Part shown: piece after piece, positions 13,732 to 21,844 of the stretch
How the letters are laid out: each line of letters begins with the position of its first letter
How positions within the stretch are numbered: the first letter of the stretch is position 1
Notes under the pieces: model-generated
The model's input: only the letters and a program-made list of their open reading frames with translations
Database searches by the model: none
What the model was told of the DNA's origin: nothing
Position numbers and translations under genes: made by a program
Origin: a virus
IMG/VR virus record: IMGVR_UViG_3300035564_000211
Coordinates: 1-25,285 of that record
Direction: 5' to 3' (one strand)
Length of the DNA: 25,285 nucleotides

Positions 13732-14613
13732 TTAAAATCCTAGTGGAGTGAATATGCGATTGGTTGGGGCAGCTGGTTGGCCGGGTTGATTCTTGAGAAA
13801 TTCTTCACCGCGAGTTGCGCGATCAAGCACGGCCTTGTCATCGTTATTTGATTTGTATGATGGCGATGACATGAATGCGCGGATGCAGAGCGGGATCAAT
13901 GCGACTTCTAGAAATTGATCAGGAACAGGAAGGGTCGTGGCTGCATCGTAGTCGGCGAGCGTGAGACGTTTCGACCAGAATGATAACCGAACATTCATCG
14001 CATAGGCGATGTCTGGCGCTGGCGCGAAGCGCAAAACCATTAGCGGCTCATTACCTTGTGAATTGCCGAGCATCTGTACCCACCATGTCTGGGGGACGCC
14101 AACTGTCTGCTGCCACGGCCAGACATTTGGGGTATTGTTGGCCTTCATGAGTTCGCGGCGCATCAGGAATGCGCTATTCTGATTCGCGAACATGGGATTG
14201 CCGATGATCCGATCAAACGGATACCGCATGGAATACACCGCATCACCGTAGAGCGTGCCATTTACCGTGCCTGTTTCCCCGAGGTAGGGATTAAGTAGCG
14301 CATTGGTAGCGATGACCTGGTTCCAACCCGGATCGCCGTCGAGCAGCACGGATCGGCCAATCTGGGTATCAGTGAAGACGTCGGACGAAAGCTGATTGGA
14401 GTTCTTCACAACGGACAGCGTGATCGGCTGTGGCGCCGGAAGTACGAATCCTTCGGTGATCTCCTTGAAGTACGCTGGCAGAAAATTGTAGATCTCCTGA
14501 AGGCCACTATTTGCGGCCTCGGCGATATCGGTCTGCTCCGTCATCGAAAGCTTCGTGAAGTCGCCTCCGGCCGCGCGGCGCCCAATGCGATGGAATAGCT
14601 GGATAGTTGTCAT
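13732..14613 (-). CDS. head-tail connector-like virion protein
   Basis: A 293-residue protein starting MTTIQLFHRIGRRAAGG. The opening helical segment with TEQTDIAEAANSGLQEIYNFLP, an internal strand region (ITLSVVKNSNQL) and the end with KAVLDRATRGEEFLKN fit the general plan of phage tail-tube or head-tail adaptor proteins, which place a helical bundle around a beta core. There are many Trp and Pro (VWPWQQTVGVPQTWWV). It is coupled to the gene before it by ATGA and lies after the capsid gene, which agrees with a connector role. I do not recognise an exact family. Confidence 0.6.
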   Translation of the reverse strand: MTTIQLFHRIGRRAAGGDFTKLSMTEQTDIAEAANSGLQEIYNFLPAYFKEITEGFVLPAPQPITLSVVKNSNQLSSDVFTDTQIGRSVLLDGDPGWNQVIATNALLNPYLGETGTVNGTLYGDAVYSMRYPFDRIIGNPMFANQNSAFLMRRELMKANNTPNVWPWQQTVGVPQTWWVQMLGNSQGNEPLMVLRFAPAPDIAYAMNVRLSFWSKRLTLADYDAATTLPVPDQFLEVALIPLCIRAFMSSPSYKSNNDDKAVLDRATRGEEFLKNQPGQPAAPTNRIFTPLGF

Positions 14614-15326
14614 CCTTCGGTTTTCCTTTCAGGGGCTGGCACATCGACGTTAGGGAATCCACCAGACAGCCCGAGCGCTTGGAGCGCGCGCTGGCCATCT
14701 TGCTCAAGTTGAGTAAGGAGATCTGGGCGGCTGAATTGCGATGACCGCGTGATCAATAGCCGTGCGATCGGCAGGAATATGCTCTCCGTGTAGTTCTGAG
14801 CTACGGGGAGAACGTTGGTGCTCGTGAGATCGGCAACCGTGTAGGATGGGGCATCGTTTACGACCTCGGCATAGAGTATGCCAGCTGGCGATGACGGCGC
14901 TGGTGCAAGCCGGAATGAGATTCCACAGATGTCACCAACTGTACCGTTTCGTAAGTACTTAACAAAATACGCAACTGGATCACCATCAGCACCTATGCCG
15001 TAGCCTGATCCGCCGTTAAAGATGCGATCAAATTGATCAAGTTCGCCCTCGCTGGTGAGCCCGCGGAGTGGCTTCACATTGTTCCAGCGGACAGGCCCAA
15101 GGACTGATTGAACGGTCGATGAGATATTGTAGATCGAAGTTCCAGCGGACAGCGGAATCGTGATTATCTCGCGGGTGAAGTAATCCTGCCCAGCCGTCTG
15201 GAGTAGCTGCATGGCGCCGTTAATGGCCACCATGACGTCCTGAAGCGCCAGCGTTTGGGCTAGCGTAGCGTTTTCGATGCCCAGCTTGCTGAGTAGGTCA
15301 TCACGAGCTTGGACGATTTGGAGCAT
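14610..15326 (-). CDS. connector-like virion protein
   Basis: A 238-residue protein starting MLQIVQARDDLLSKLGIENA. It has a helical N-terminus (to about 45), a strand-rich middle (REIITIPLSAGTSIYNIS, then WNNVKPLRGLT) and a helical end (IARLLITRSSQFSRPDLLTQ, ending KTEG). The plan, with a middle GTSIYNIS-type segment and the final ALQALG helix, parallels the neighbouring 293-residue protein, and both may be adaptor or tail-tube components. It is coupled to that gene by ATGA and begins 4 bases after the previous stop. Confidence 0.58.
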   Translation of the reverse strand: MLQIVQARDDLLSKLGIENATLAQTLALQDVMVAINGAMQLLQTAGQDYFTREIITIPLSAGTSIYNISSTVQSVLGPVRWNNVKPLRGLTSEGELDQFDRIFNGGSGYGIGADGDPVAYFVKYLRNGTVGDICGISFRLAPAPSSPAGILYAEVVNDAPSYTVADLTSTNVLPVAQNYTESIFLPIARLLITRSSQFSRPDLLTQLEQDGQRALQALGLSGGFPNVDVPAPERKTEG

Positions 15327-15330
15327 TGCA

Positions 15331-15681
15331 TTATGCGACCTCGATCGCAGGTTTAGGGCCTGGCTTCTTCTTTAACCGTTCTGGCGCGAGCCGCTGTAGA
15401 ACTTCCTCGGCCTTCTCAGCCGTGATCTCTTGAGCGGTGATTGTAGTGATTGGCGGGGGCTCGATAATTGCGATTCGCTGAACATCCACAACTTTTACGC
15501 GTGGATTCATATCAAAATTATTGCGTACTGCTTTTTCGTAGAGTTCGTTGAACTTCGAGGCGTCGATCTCAGATCCGCCGTAGATATAGCATTTGTGGGC
15601 TTCAGACCAGATGAACTCGCGCTGCTTGTACCCATTAAGCAGCGGTTTACCGGGAACCCAGATGATTAGTTTTGCTGACAT
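15331..15681 (-). CDS. hypothetical protein between capsid and connectors
   Basis: A 116-residue protein. The first 60 residues are mixed (LIIWVPGKPLLNGYKQREF, then CYIYGGSEIDASKF), followed by a strand-turn IAIIEPPPITTI and an acidic helix EITAEKAEEVLQRL, ending in the basic tail LKKKPGPKPA that resembles an AT-hook or a flexible charged arm. The leading gene position after the capsid hairpin suggests a head-completion or assembly role, but I recognise no family. No Shine-Dalgarno site is seen before the ATG at 15681. Confidence 0.6.
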   Translation of the reverse strand: MSAKLIIWVPGKPLLNGYKQREFIWSEAHKCYIYGGSEIDASKFNELYEKAVRNNFDMNPRVKVVDVQRIAIIEPPPITTITAQEITAEKAEEVLQRLAPERLKKKPGPKPAIEVA

Positions 15682-15689
15682 AAAAGGTA

Positions 15690-15718
15690 ATCTGCCGGGG
15701 AATTACACCCCGGCAGAT
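15690..15718 (-). terminator. strong hairpin after the capsid gene, terminator or attenuator
   Basis: A perfect 11-bp stem pairs 15690-15700 (ATCTGCCGGGG) with 15708-15718 around a 7-base loop. On the minus strand it follows the capsid stop by 18 bases and is trailed by TACCTTTTATG, so a short U-run begins four bases after the stem and runs into the next start codon. It may end many transcripts after the capsid gene, lowering expression of the downstream genes relative to capsid, or protect the capsid mRNA end. Confidence 0.7.
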
Positions 15719-15736
15719 ATGCGAACGAACTATGCG

Positions 15737-17224
15737 TTACGAAGTAACGGTGGGGAGACCTAGTTCGGGATAGCTGATGGCGTGGCGGAGGCGGACGAAG
15801 CCCGGGTATCTGCCGTTCACGTTCCTGCGGAGCTGCTGACCAAAGACCGTCAGGATGTACTTGCGGGTAACGAACGCATCGACGAACCACTGATCGCGCT
15901 TGTTACGGTATTTGCCGTAGCCGCGCAGCATGGCCATTGCGCCCATCATAACCGTGTCACCGATCGGAACGCCCTTGGCGTTACAGAGGATAATCGTGGC
16001 GCCGATGGGGTGGGTCTGTGTGTGGCGATTCAGCCATACACCGGTGTTCCAAACCACATCACCGATCTGGTTGAGGGCGACTGGGCCGTTCTGCACGGCA
16101 GCGAGGCGCTTGGTGATCGTGATCTTGTTACCGTTGTTGCCAGTGGTGTAGGCATACATGCCAACCTTGCCTGGGTCAACGGCGGCATTGCGCGGGTTGA
16201 CGATGAGCAGATACTGCTCGGTGGTGCCAGGTGAGTAGATGTCATTCGGCAGGAACTCGAACGCGAAGTTCGGGAAGAACCGGAAGTACTCGATGTTGGT
16301 GACCGCGGCTGCAGTGGCTGAACCACCACCGGTGATGTCGAAGGCTGCCGTACCGGCAGTGATCGCAGTGCCAAGGAATGCCTTGGCGTTGAACCACGAG
16401 CCAGACCAAGCGTAACCGTCTGGATCGATTGGGTTGAACTCGGTGATGCGGTGACCGTCGATATCGGTGTAACCACCTTGGAAGAGAGGATTCTCATCGT
16501 AGGCGGCTTCACGGGGAGCAGCTTCGCGCAGAACCTGCTTGTAGTCAGAGTCCTGCTTGAGGGAGAAGAGGCCCGGAGTTGTACCGATTACGCAGTACTT
16601 GTAGACTGGAGAGCCCTTGATCGTTGCGATTTCGCAAGGACGGCCGCCCATCGGCTTCAGAGCTTGGCCCATGAAGAGGATGTCGTTGTACACCAGACCA
16701 TCGGAGGTGAGGAGTTTGGATTCGTCGGTCTTGCCGCCACCGATCAGTAGATTTTCAGGTCCACCTTTCAGTACGAAGGTCATGCCGGCGCGGGCTGATT
16801 TCTCACGGCCCATCCACTTGCCGAGCTCTTCAGCTTGGCCGTCAACGAGTTCACCCTGCATACCCATGTACTCATCGGTACGAAGCGAAGCAGAGGCTGC
16901 ATTGCGAAGATAATCGCAATCCAACTCGTTGTTGTTGATGACGTCTGTGGCGAAATCGTCTTGGTCGATGAAGAGACCTTCACCGGACTTGCCCTTGTTG
17001 TAGTAACCTGCACGTGAAGTGATGCGGAATTTGAGACCGCGATCAACCGACGTGTCGTTAATTGTCATGATAGACGAATCTTTCGACTCGCCCTCGAATC
17101 TAGCGAAGAAGTCTTCCGTTTGTTCAAACGTATCGACGGTCTTCTGCCAGAGAATGCGTACCGACTCCGGTGACATTGCTGCCAATGCGGTGGCGGTATT
17201 ATTTGTGCCTGGTTCCCAGCTCAT
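15737..17224 (-). CDS. major capsid protein, N4 gp56-like
   Basis: A 495-residue protein with the composition and order I expect for the N4 gp56-type capsid family: an N-terminal helical segment (PESVRILWQKTVDTFEQTEDF), an ordered early strand with DRGLKFRITSRAGYY, a Gly-rich loop (NKGKSGEGLFIDQDDF), an NNELDCDYLRN strand and a long helix with DGQAEELGKWMGREKSARA. Later segments repeat beta-rich peripheral motifs, ending in LRHAISYPELGLPTVTS. It forms the icosahedral shell. It follows the scaffold-like gene and is followed by a strong hairpin, consistent with high expression. A TATAAT lies 9 bases before its start. The capsid assignment is firm; the exact family is by pattern memory. Confidence 0.82.
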   Translation of the reverse strand: MSWEPGTNNTATALAAMSPESVRILWQKTVDTFEQTEDFFARFEGESKDSSIMTINDTSVDRGLKFRITSRAGYYNKGKSGEGLFIDQDDFATDVINNNELDCDYLRNAASASLRTDEYMGMQGELVDGQAEELGKWMGREKSARAGMTFVLKGGPENLLIGGGKTDESKLLTSDGLVYNDILFMGQALKPMGGRPCEIATIKGSPVYKYCVIGTTPGLFSLKQDSDYKQVLREAAPREAAYDENPLFQGGYTDIDGHRITEFNPIDPDGYAWSGSWFNAKAFLGTAITAGTAAFDITGGGSATAAAVTNIEYFRFFPNFAFEFLPNDIYSPGTTEQYLLIVNPRNAAVDPGKVGMYAYTTGNNGNKITITKRLAAVQNGPVALNQIGDVVWNTGVWLNRHTQTHPIGATIILCNAKGVPIGDTVMMGAMAMLRGYGKYRNKRDQWFVDAFVTRKYILTVFGQQLRRNVNGRYPGFVRLRHAISYPELGLPTVTS

Positions 17225-17232
17225 TGTTGGAA

Positions 17233-17238
17233 ATTATA
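17233..17238 (-). promoter_or_regulatory. possible -10 box in front of the capsid gene
   Basis: TATAAT, a perfect -10 consensus on the minus strand, ends 8 bases before the capsid ATG. No good -35 is found at 16-18 bases (CATGTA at 17 bp). A transcript from it would begin almost at the ATG and be nearly leaderless, which would fit the lack of a ribosome binding site. It could be chance. Confidence 0.22.
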
Positions 17239-17296
17239 GAGTTTTGATTGCCAGCTACATGCTGGTGATGGCGATGTCACAGAATAATCGGTACGC

Positions 17297-18484
17297 TTAA
17301 CGTCGGAGCCCCAGCTCTTTTCTCAGTGCATTTAATCCTGCAACTGTAGTGGGCGTATTTCTGATTCGTGTTTCGATCGCGGAAGGTTGATTGGTTGATG
17401 GTGGGGTTGTTCTGCTTCCACCACCGGGCAATACTTGTTTCTTGGTAGTAGCTTGGGGTGCCGGAGCTGCGGCCTTGGCCGGCGCGGCGGGTGCTCCTTT
17501 CCGACGTGGAGCGATATGAAGTTCTGATGCAACCATCTGAGCAATTCGGAGCGGCTTATCCGGGCTGTAGTACAGTGGATCATCTGCGTCCCTGAGGTCG
17601 GCCTCGATCTCTCTCATGCGTTTGCCTCCGGCGCTTTCGGGATCTGCCGCGAATGCGTAGAGGTCAACTGCCTTGGATTCCGAACTGGTAAACTTTTGGT
17701 CGTAGGCTTTCGCTTCTGCGACTTCATGTTGTTCAGCTTGGCGCTCCAATGTGAAGCGGTGCTGGAGGAGATCTTCGACTTGATCGTTCAAGTCAGAAAC
17801 ATCTTCGAACCGAAGTTCGGTAGATGCCTTTTTACGTTCTGCGCGAAGTCTGGCAATTTCTGCCATTGTTTCATCAACGGACTTCGGGAGCTTCGATTCT
17901 ACTGCTGGTGTCTCTTCTTTGGTCGGCGATTGCTCGTTGAGGCCAAGTTGGGAGCGAGCCCGGGTTACTGCTTCCTCCATTAGCATGTCTTGATTACGTT
18001 TCATGAGGGACGCTGCTAAACGTCCTACCTTGTCGTCTTGCGCGAAACGGAGATGAGCGCGCTTTCCGGTGATCGGAGTAACGGGGCCATCGCCACCATC
18101 ACCCTCACCTTGATCGTCTTCTGTCTCCTGTGTCGTGGAGGATTCCTGCTCTTCGGGGGTCTCAGTTTCAGCTGGCTGTTCTTCGCTGGCCGGGGTTTCC
18201 TCGGTAGTTGGTTCAGCAGGCTGTTCCTGTTCTGGCTCAGCGGCGGGAGCGGCGGGTTTAACCTCACCGGGCTTCCAACCGTCTGGCTTGCGTAGTGTTT
18301 CCTGAATCGCAGCTTTCTGGGATGCAATAAGTGCTCTTACTTCAGCAGGCGAACTTGCTTTCTGAATTTTGCTCGTAAGATCTGGTTGCTGCAAAGAACT
18401 GGAAGCGGCGGAAGGCGCGGCCTCCGAACTAGCGGGTGCTACTACTGGTTGCCCGGGTGTCCCGCGGGCTGGACTTGTTTCCAT
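17297..18484 (-). CDS. capsid scaffolding protein, likely
   Basis: A 395-residue, very hydrophilic protein placed directly before the major capsid gene. Residues 1-130 are low-complexity Ala/Pro/Glu/Gln/Thr-rich; the middle (about 200-260) is a charged coiled coil with ETMAEIARLRAERKKA and LNDQVEDLLQHRFTLERQ; the end is Ala/Pro-rich and closes on a basic LNALRKELGLRR helix. Acidic, helical, with a basic capsid-binding tail and this location is the usual profile of a phage scaffolding protein, which guides procapsid assembly and then leaves. Sequence identity of scaffolds is poor, so the call rests on composition and synteny. It begins 39 bases from the divergent gene at 18524. Confidence 0.7.
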   Translation of the reverse strand: METSPARGTPGQPVVAPASSEAAPSAASSSLQQPDLTSKIQKASSPAEVRALIASQKAAIQETLRKPDGWKPGEVKPAAPAAEPEQEQPAEPTTEETPASEEQPAETETPEEQESSTTQETEDDQGEGDGGDGPVTPITGKRAHLRFAQDDKVGRLAASLMKRNQDMLMEEAVTRARSQLGLNEQSPTKEETPAVESKLPKSVDETMAEIARLRAERKKASTELRFEDVSDLNDQVEDLLQHRFTLERQAEQHEVAEAKAYDQKFTSSESKAVDLYAFAADPESAGGKRMREIEADLRDADDPLYYSPDKPLRIAQMVASELHIAPRRKGAPAAPAKAAAPAPQATTKKQVLPGGGSRTTPPSTNQPSAIETRIRNTPTTVAGLNALRKELGLRR

Positions 18485-18523
18485 AACTGACGATTGGAAT
18501 TAATATCAGGGAGTGTCAACAAG

Positions 18524-20002
18524 TTGTTAGCAACCACACACCGCCAATCGACGAATTACTCTTGGCGTGACATTTATGGGAATAGATACCATGTGAATAA
18601 CGTGGCAAATCTGGACCTCCAAAATCGAGCACCTACGGTAATTCGATTACCGGACTTCAGGCAGCGCGTGGAGCGTAGGTATGATGTAATGAATTGGATT
18701 CCTAAAGACCCAGCTACTATATTGGCCGAATGCTGGAAGCCATTAGGTACTGTAGATGAAAAATATACTACCTGCTATCTAATCGATCAACGTGTTGAAG
18801 GAATTGGTGGTGGGCACGGTCATGGCAATTACTACGAGCCAAATAAATTCCCTCCGGTTCTACTGAGGGTCTTCGAGGAACTTAATCCAACAGGCGAGAC
18901 GCAGGTTGGCCAATCAGGGGTTGAGCTAGATCAGTATAATAATCGTATTATTACGATCGACTATCTTCAGTTGAATGTCGGAACTGCTACATATCAGATT
19001 CCCGGTACAACTGCAGCTCCAGCTCCGTTTAGTGATTGTATTCTAAAAACAGAAGGTCGAACTAATGACGGAACTCTTCAGCGTATTCGAAGAGTATATA
19101 TTAGCAGCGGCCAGTTGTCGCAGACCGACGATGTTAAATTTGGCGGTAAGGTACAGCTTCGTACTATAACTTCGCTAGGTACAGTACCAGCTACCCCGTC
19201 TGGGTGGACGCTATTAACCCAGAATGTAGAATTCATAAACGGTCGGCAGGTTTATCGGTATGAGTTCGTACTTGGAAATGGGCTAATCGAGGAAGCTATT
19301 AGTGCAATAAGTGATGGCTTGCGTGAAGTGACTGATATTTCTTTCGGGACAAAAGTCACACCATCAGGCGTAGTAATCAGGGATGAGTACCGCGAGTCGG
19401 ATGGGTACAAAATATACACCGTAACTACGATCCAGAGCGATAGTGGTGGAGATCCTACGAGCGGTAGCTTTTCAGTTAAGAGGATACTAACGTTCCCGTA
19501 CCCTGGAAGAGCCAAGGCATTTACAGAGACCTATAGCGGTAGGACCATGCTTGATATCTACAAGAGTCCTCCAGTAGATATGAGGTGTTCTGGTACGATT
19601 ACGGTCACGTATCAATCATCGAATACGTTCACGACTCCATCTGACTTGTGGGCTCCCACCGCTTGGGCTGTGGCAAGGGCTCAATGGATCAGCTTTGGGA
19701 ATAATCCACATAATCTCGTGGAGGCTATGAATGGTTATTTTTCAGTTAGCTCAACACCAGTTACGGTTACATGTAGCAACGTTGCCCCGATCGATGCAGC
19801 AATTTTTGGTAATCCGATTTACGGTGGAACTACGGCTCAGATCATAGTTGCCGGTGGACCATCAGATCCGGCTGGTAATACCGTGACACTTGAAGCCTAC
19901 ATAGATGAGCGGCCAGCTTTCGCAGCAGTAGATGGAACAAAGTACTACAGGAAAACGGTGATAACTGTCGTCGTACCTACACCACCTGCACTACCCGTAT
20001 AA
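18524..20002 (+). CDS. beta-rich virion-like protein, hypothetical
   Basis: A 492-residue protein if started at TTG 18524, which has AGGGAG 10 bases before it; the frame is open to a TTG at 18494. The protein is rich in Thr, Tyr, Gly and Ile, with repeated short strands (RIITIDYLQLNVGTATYQI, then YKIYTVTTIQSDSGGD) and few helices, as in phage tail or baseplate proteins. The opening, with SRDIYG-like order NYSWRDIYGNRYHV, and a Trp-rich section near 385-400 are distinctive. Its end has a TVTLEAYIDERPAF segment and YYRKTVITVVVPTPP. No family is recognised. It is the first of five tightly spaced plus-strand genes, one base before the next. Confidence 0.62.
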   Translation: MLATTHRQSTNYSWRDIYGNRYHVNNVANLDLQNRAPTVIRLPDFRQRVERRYDVMNWIPKDPATILAECWKPLGTVDEKYTTCYLIDQRVEGIGGGHGHGNYYEPNKFPPVLLRVFEELNPTGETQVGQSGVELDQYNNRIITIDYLQLNVGTATYQIPGTTAAPAPFSDCILKTEGRTNDGTLQRIRRVYISSGQLSQTDDVKFGGKVQLRTITSLGTVPATPSGWTLLTQNVEFINGRQVYRYEFVLGNGLIEEAISAISDGLREVTDISFGTKVTPSGVVIRDEYRESDGYKIYTVTTIQSDSGGDPTSGSFSVKRILTFPYPGRAKAFTETYSGRTMLDIYKSPPVDMRCSGTITVTYQSSNTFTTPSDLWAPTAWAVARAQWISFGNNPHNLVEAMNGYFSVSSTPVTVTCSNVAPIDAAIFGNPIYGGTTAQIIVAGGPSDPAGNTVTLEAYIDERPAFAAVDGTKYYRKTVITVVVPTPPALPV

Positions 20003-20003
20003 T

Positions 20004-20288
20004 ATGCCTGAGGATATTCAAGAAGCACATCCGTTTTTGCCAGCTGGTTGGATGGAAAGCCAGAAGAAACCGATATTGCCTGACTACAATGCAATTTCTG
20101 AAGCAGAAAAAAAGGCCAACGAGGCAATAAGTAGGATCAGGCAATCGCTTGGCGTGCTACAGCAGCAGTCAAGCGGTGATAAAAATATCAACATTATTAT
20201 CGCGAGATTAAATCGCGTCGAACAGCAGATTTTAGGCGCTAGCATCTCATGTAGTGGTAGCACGATAACGTTAACGTGGGGGGCATGA
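20004..20288 (+). CDS. short coiled-coil protein, hypothetical
   Basis: A 94-residue protein. A Pro-rich start (AHPFLPAGW) is followed by a helix of about 30 residues (AISEAEKKANEAISRIRQSL), a polar gap (QQQSSGDKN), and a second helix (IIIARLNRVEQQIL) before a short strand end with STITLTWGA. It begins one base after the previous stop and ends one base before the RCC1 gene. The layout of a coiled coil between two virion-like proteins suggests an adaptor that trimerises or joins the propeller protein to the tail; this is inference from position. Confidence 0.62.
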   Translation: MPEDIQEAHPFLPAGWMESQKKPILPDYNAISEAEKKANEAISRIRQSLGVLQQQSSGDKNINIIIARLNRVEQQILGASISCSGSTITLTWGA

Positions 20289-20289
20289 C

Positions 20290-21552
20290 ATGTCATCGAT
20301 TTCATTTACTCCGTGCGGATGCTGCTCATCTGGAGATAAAGCATGGTTTTGGGGTGATAACTCATTTGCTGTAGACGGTAGTGGATCTGGTTCAGGTGTT
20401 GAGGCTGTGACCCAGATCGGGTCTTCAACTGATTGGTCTGATCTTACAAATAATGGAACGGCTGTGATCGGCCTAAAGACCGATGGTACAATCTGGTTTT
20501 GGGGTACAAACTTCAATGGAGAGAATGGAAGCGGTGTAGCCGATGGGCTGTCATATGCTCCAACTCAAATTGGAACCGATACCAACTGGAAGAAAGTATA
20601 TCAGACCGGGAAATGCTTTATTGGTCTGAAAACTAACGGTACATTATGGTTCTGGGGTACGAATAACCGAGGTGAAAATGGAAGCGGTGTAGATGATGGA
20701 TTAGTTTACTCGGTTACCCAAATAGGTACAGACTCTGACTGGGATAGGTTAGGTAATCTATTTATCAATGTAATAGGTATAAAGACAAGCGGAACGATTT
20801 GGTTCTGGGGTAGAAGCGGAAATGGTGAGGTTGGTAACGGTATTGTTGGTGGGACATATGCACCGACCCAGATAGGATCATCGACATGGAGTAAGGTTTA
20901 TAACGTAGACCAATGTATTTTGGGAATAAGAACCAATGGTACAGCGTGGTTCTGGGGGTTGAATGGATTCGGAGAAAATGGAAGTGGAGTCGCTGATGGG
21001 TTAATCTACGCTCCTACACAAATAGGTGCTGCAACTAACTGGGAAGAACTAGCCCTCGGCGGAACAGGCGCTATAATCGGGCTAAGAACTGATGGTACTT
21101 TGTACCACTGGGGGGCTAATACTTTCGGCGAGAAAGGAACCGGATCGGGTGATGCTGTTATTCATGTACCTGCTCAGATCGGATCGGCATCGGATTGGGT
21201 TCATGCCTACCAGTTTGACAATTGCGTGGCGGCTGTGAAGTCAACTGGAACTGCGTGGTTTTGGGGTACAAATGGAGCTGGTGAGAATGGTAGCGGAGTT
21301 GCTGATAATTTAATATATGCGCCAATGCAGATAGGTAGCGCTACAGACTGGGACCAGCTCTACCCTGGTATGGGTGCTGTTGTTGGTCTTAAGACAGGTG
21401 GCTCTATCTGGTTTTTTGCAACGAACAATAACGGCGAAATAGGAACTGGCACAGCCGATGGGTTAGTTTATGCTCCAGTCCAGATAGGTGTGGCTACAAA
21501 TTGGGCAAATGTATTTTATGCTTTATTTAGCTATATAGCTTTGAGCGCATGA
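20290..21552 (+). CDS. RCC1-type beta-propeller protein
   Basis: A 420-residue protein made almost entirely of repeats of about 50 residues. Eight copies of the RCC1 signature can be read, for example AWFWGDNS, IWFWGTNFNGENG, LWFWGTNNRGENG, IWFWGRSG, AWFWGLNG, LYHWGANT, AWFWGTNG and IWFFATNN, each followed by a GSGVADGLxYAPxQIG stretch and a DW segment. This predicts a seven-bladed (perhaps eight-bladed) propeller with ends meeting. RCC1 propellers bind proteins or sugars; in a virion gene block a receptor-binding or tail role is likely. No signal peptide or nuclear-type features. Blades 2, 3, 5 and 7 are the most alike, suggesting recent duplication. It is coupled to the next gene by ATGA. 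Confidence 0.85.
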   Translation: MSSISFTPCGCCSSGDKAWFWGDNSFAVDGSGSGSGVEAVTQIGSSTDWSDLTNNGTAVIGLKTDGTIWFWGTNFNGENGSGVADGLSYAPTQIGTDTNWKKVYQTGKCFIGLKTNGTLWFWGTNNRGENGSGVDDGLVYSVTQIGTDSDWDRLGNLFINVIGIKTSGTIWFWGRSGNGEVGNGIVGGTYAPTQIGSSTWSKVYNVDQCILGIRTNGTAWFWGLNGFGENGSGVADGLIYAPTQIGAATNWEELALGGTGAIIGLRTDGTLYHWGANTFGEKGTGSGDAVIHVPAQIGSASDWVHAYQFDNCVAAVKSTGTAWFWGTNGAGENGSGVADNLIYAPMQIGSATDWDQLYPGMGAVVGLKTGGSIWFFATNNNGEIGTGTADGLVYAPVQIGVATNWANVFYALFSYIALSA

Positions 21553-21824
21553 ACATTGTTGCCATAAGGAAATTCAAGAATCTGCAGCGTGAGCTTCGAT
21601 TATGGGCTAGTCGTGGATTCCCTGTTGTTAGCGATGAAACTAGGGATCTTCGCAGCGTCGCATGCAATGCATGCAGCTATTACAAAGCAGGCGGGAACCT
21701 CGGACTAGGTGAATGCACGGCTCCTGGTTGTGGATGCACTCGATTCAAATGGTGGCTGGCAACGGCTAAATGCCCACACCCCGAAGGGTCGAAGTGGCCC
21801 GATATTAATTTGACCAAATTGTAA
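21549..21824 (+). CDS. six-cysteine putative metal-binding protein
   Basis: A 91-residue protein with Cys at 39, 42, 56, 61, 63 and 75 in the order CNAC, then C, then CGC, then CP. A helical basic start (RKFKNLQRELRLWA) precedes the cluster, and the end has WWLATAKCPHPEGSKWPD. The layout CxxC-x13-C-x4-CxC-x11-CPxxxxxxW is one I recall in many small phage proteins next to tail-fibre genes, annotated as unknown. It probably binds one or two zinc ions, or an iron-sulfur cluster. It overlaps the RCC1 stop by 4 bases, so the two are made together. Confidence 0.72.
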   Translation: MNIVAIRKFKNLQRELRLWASRGFPVVSDETRDLRSVACNACSYYKAGGNLGLGECTAPGCGCTRFKWWLATAKCPHPEGSKWPDINLTKL

Positions 21825-21844
21825 AAACATCCAATTAACTGATC

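Noticed and set aside
15782-16234. 150-residue plus-strand frame inside the capsid gene
   Set aside because: Antisense shadow of the major capsid protein.
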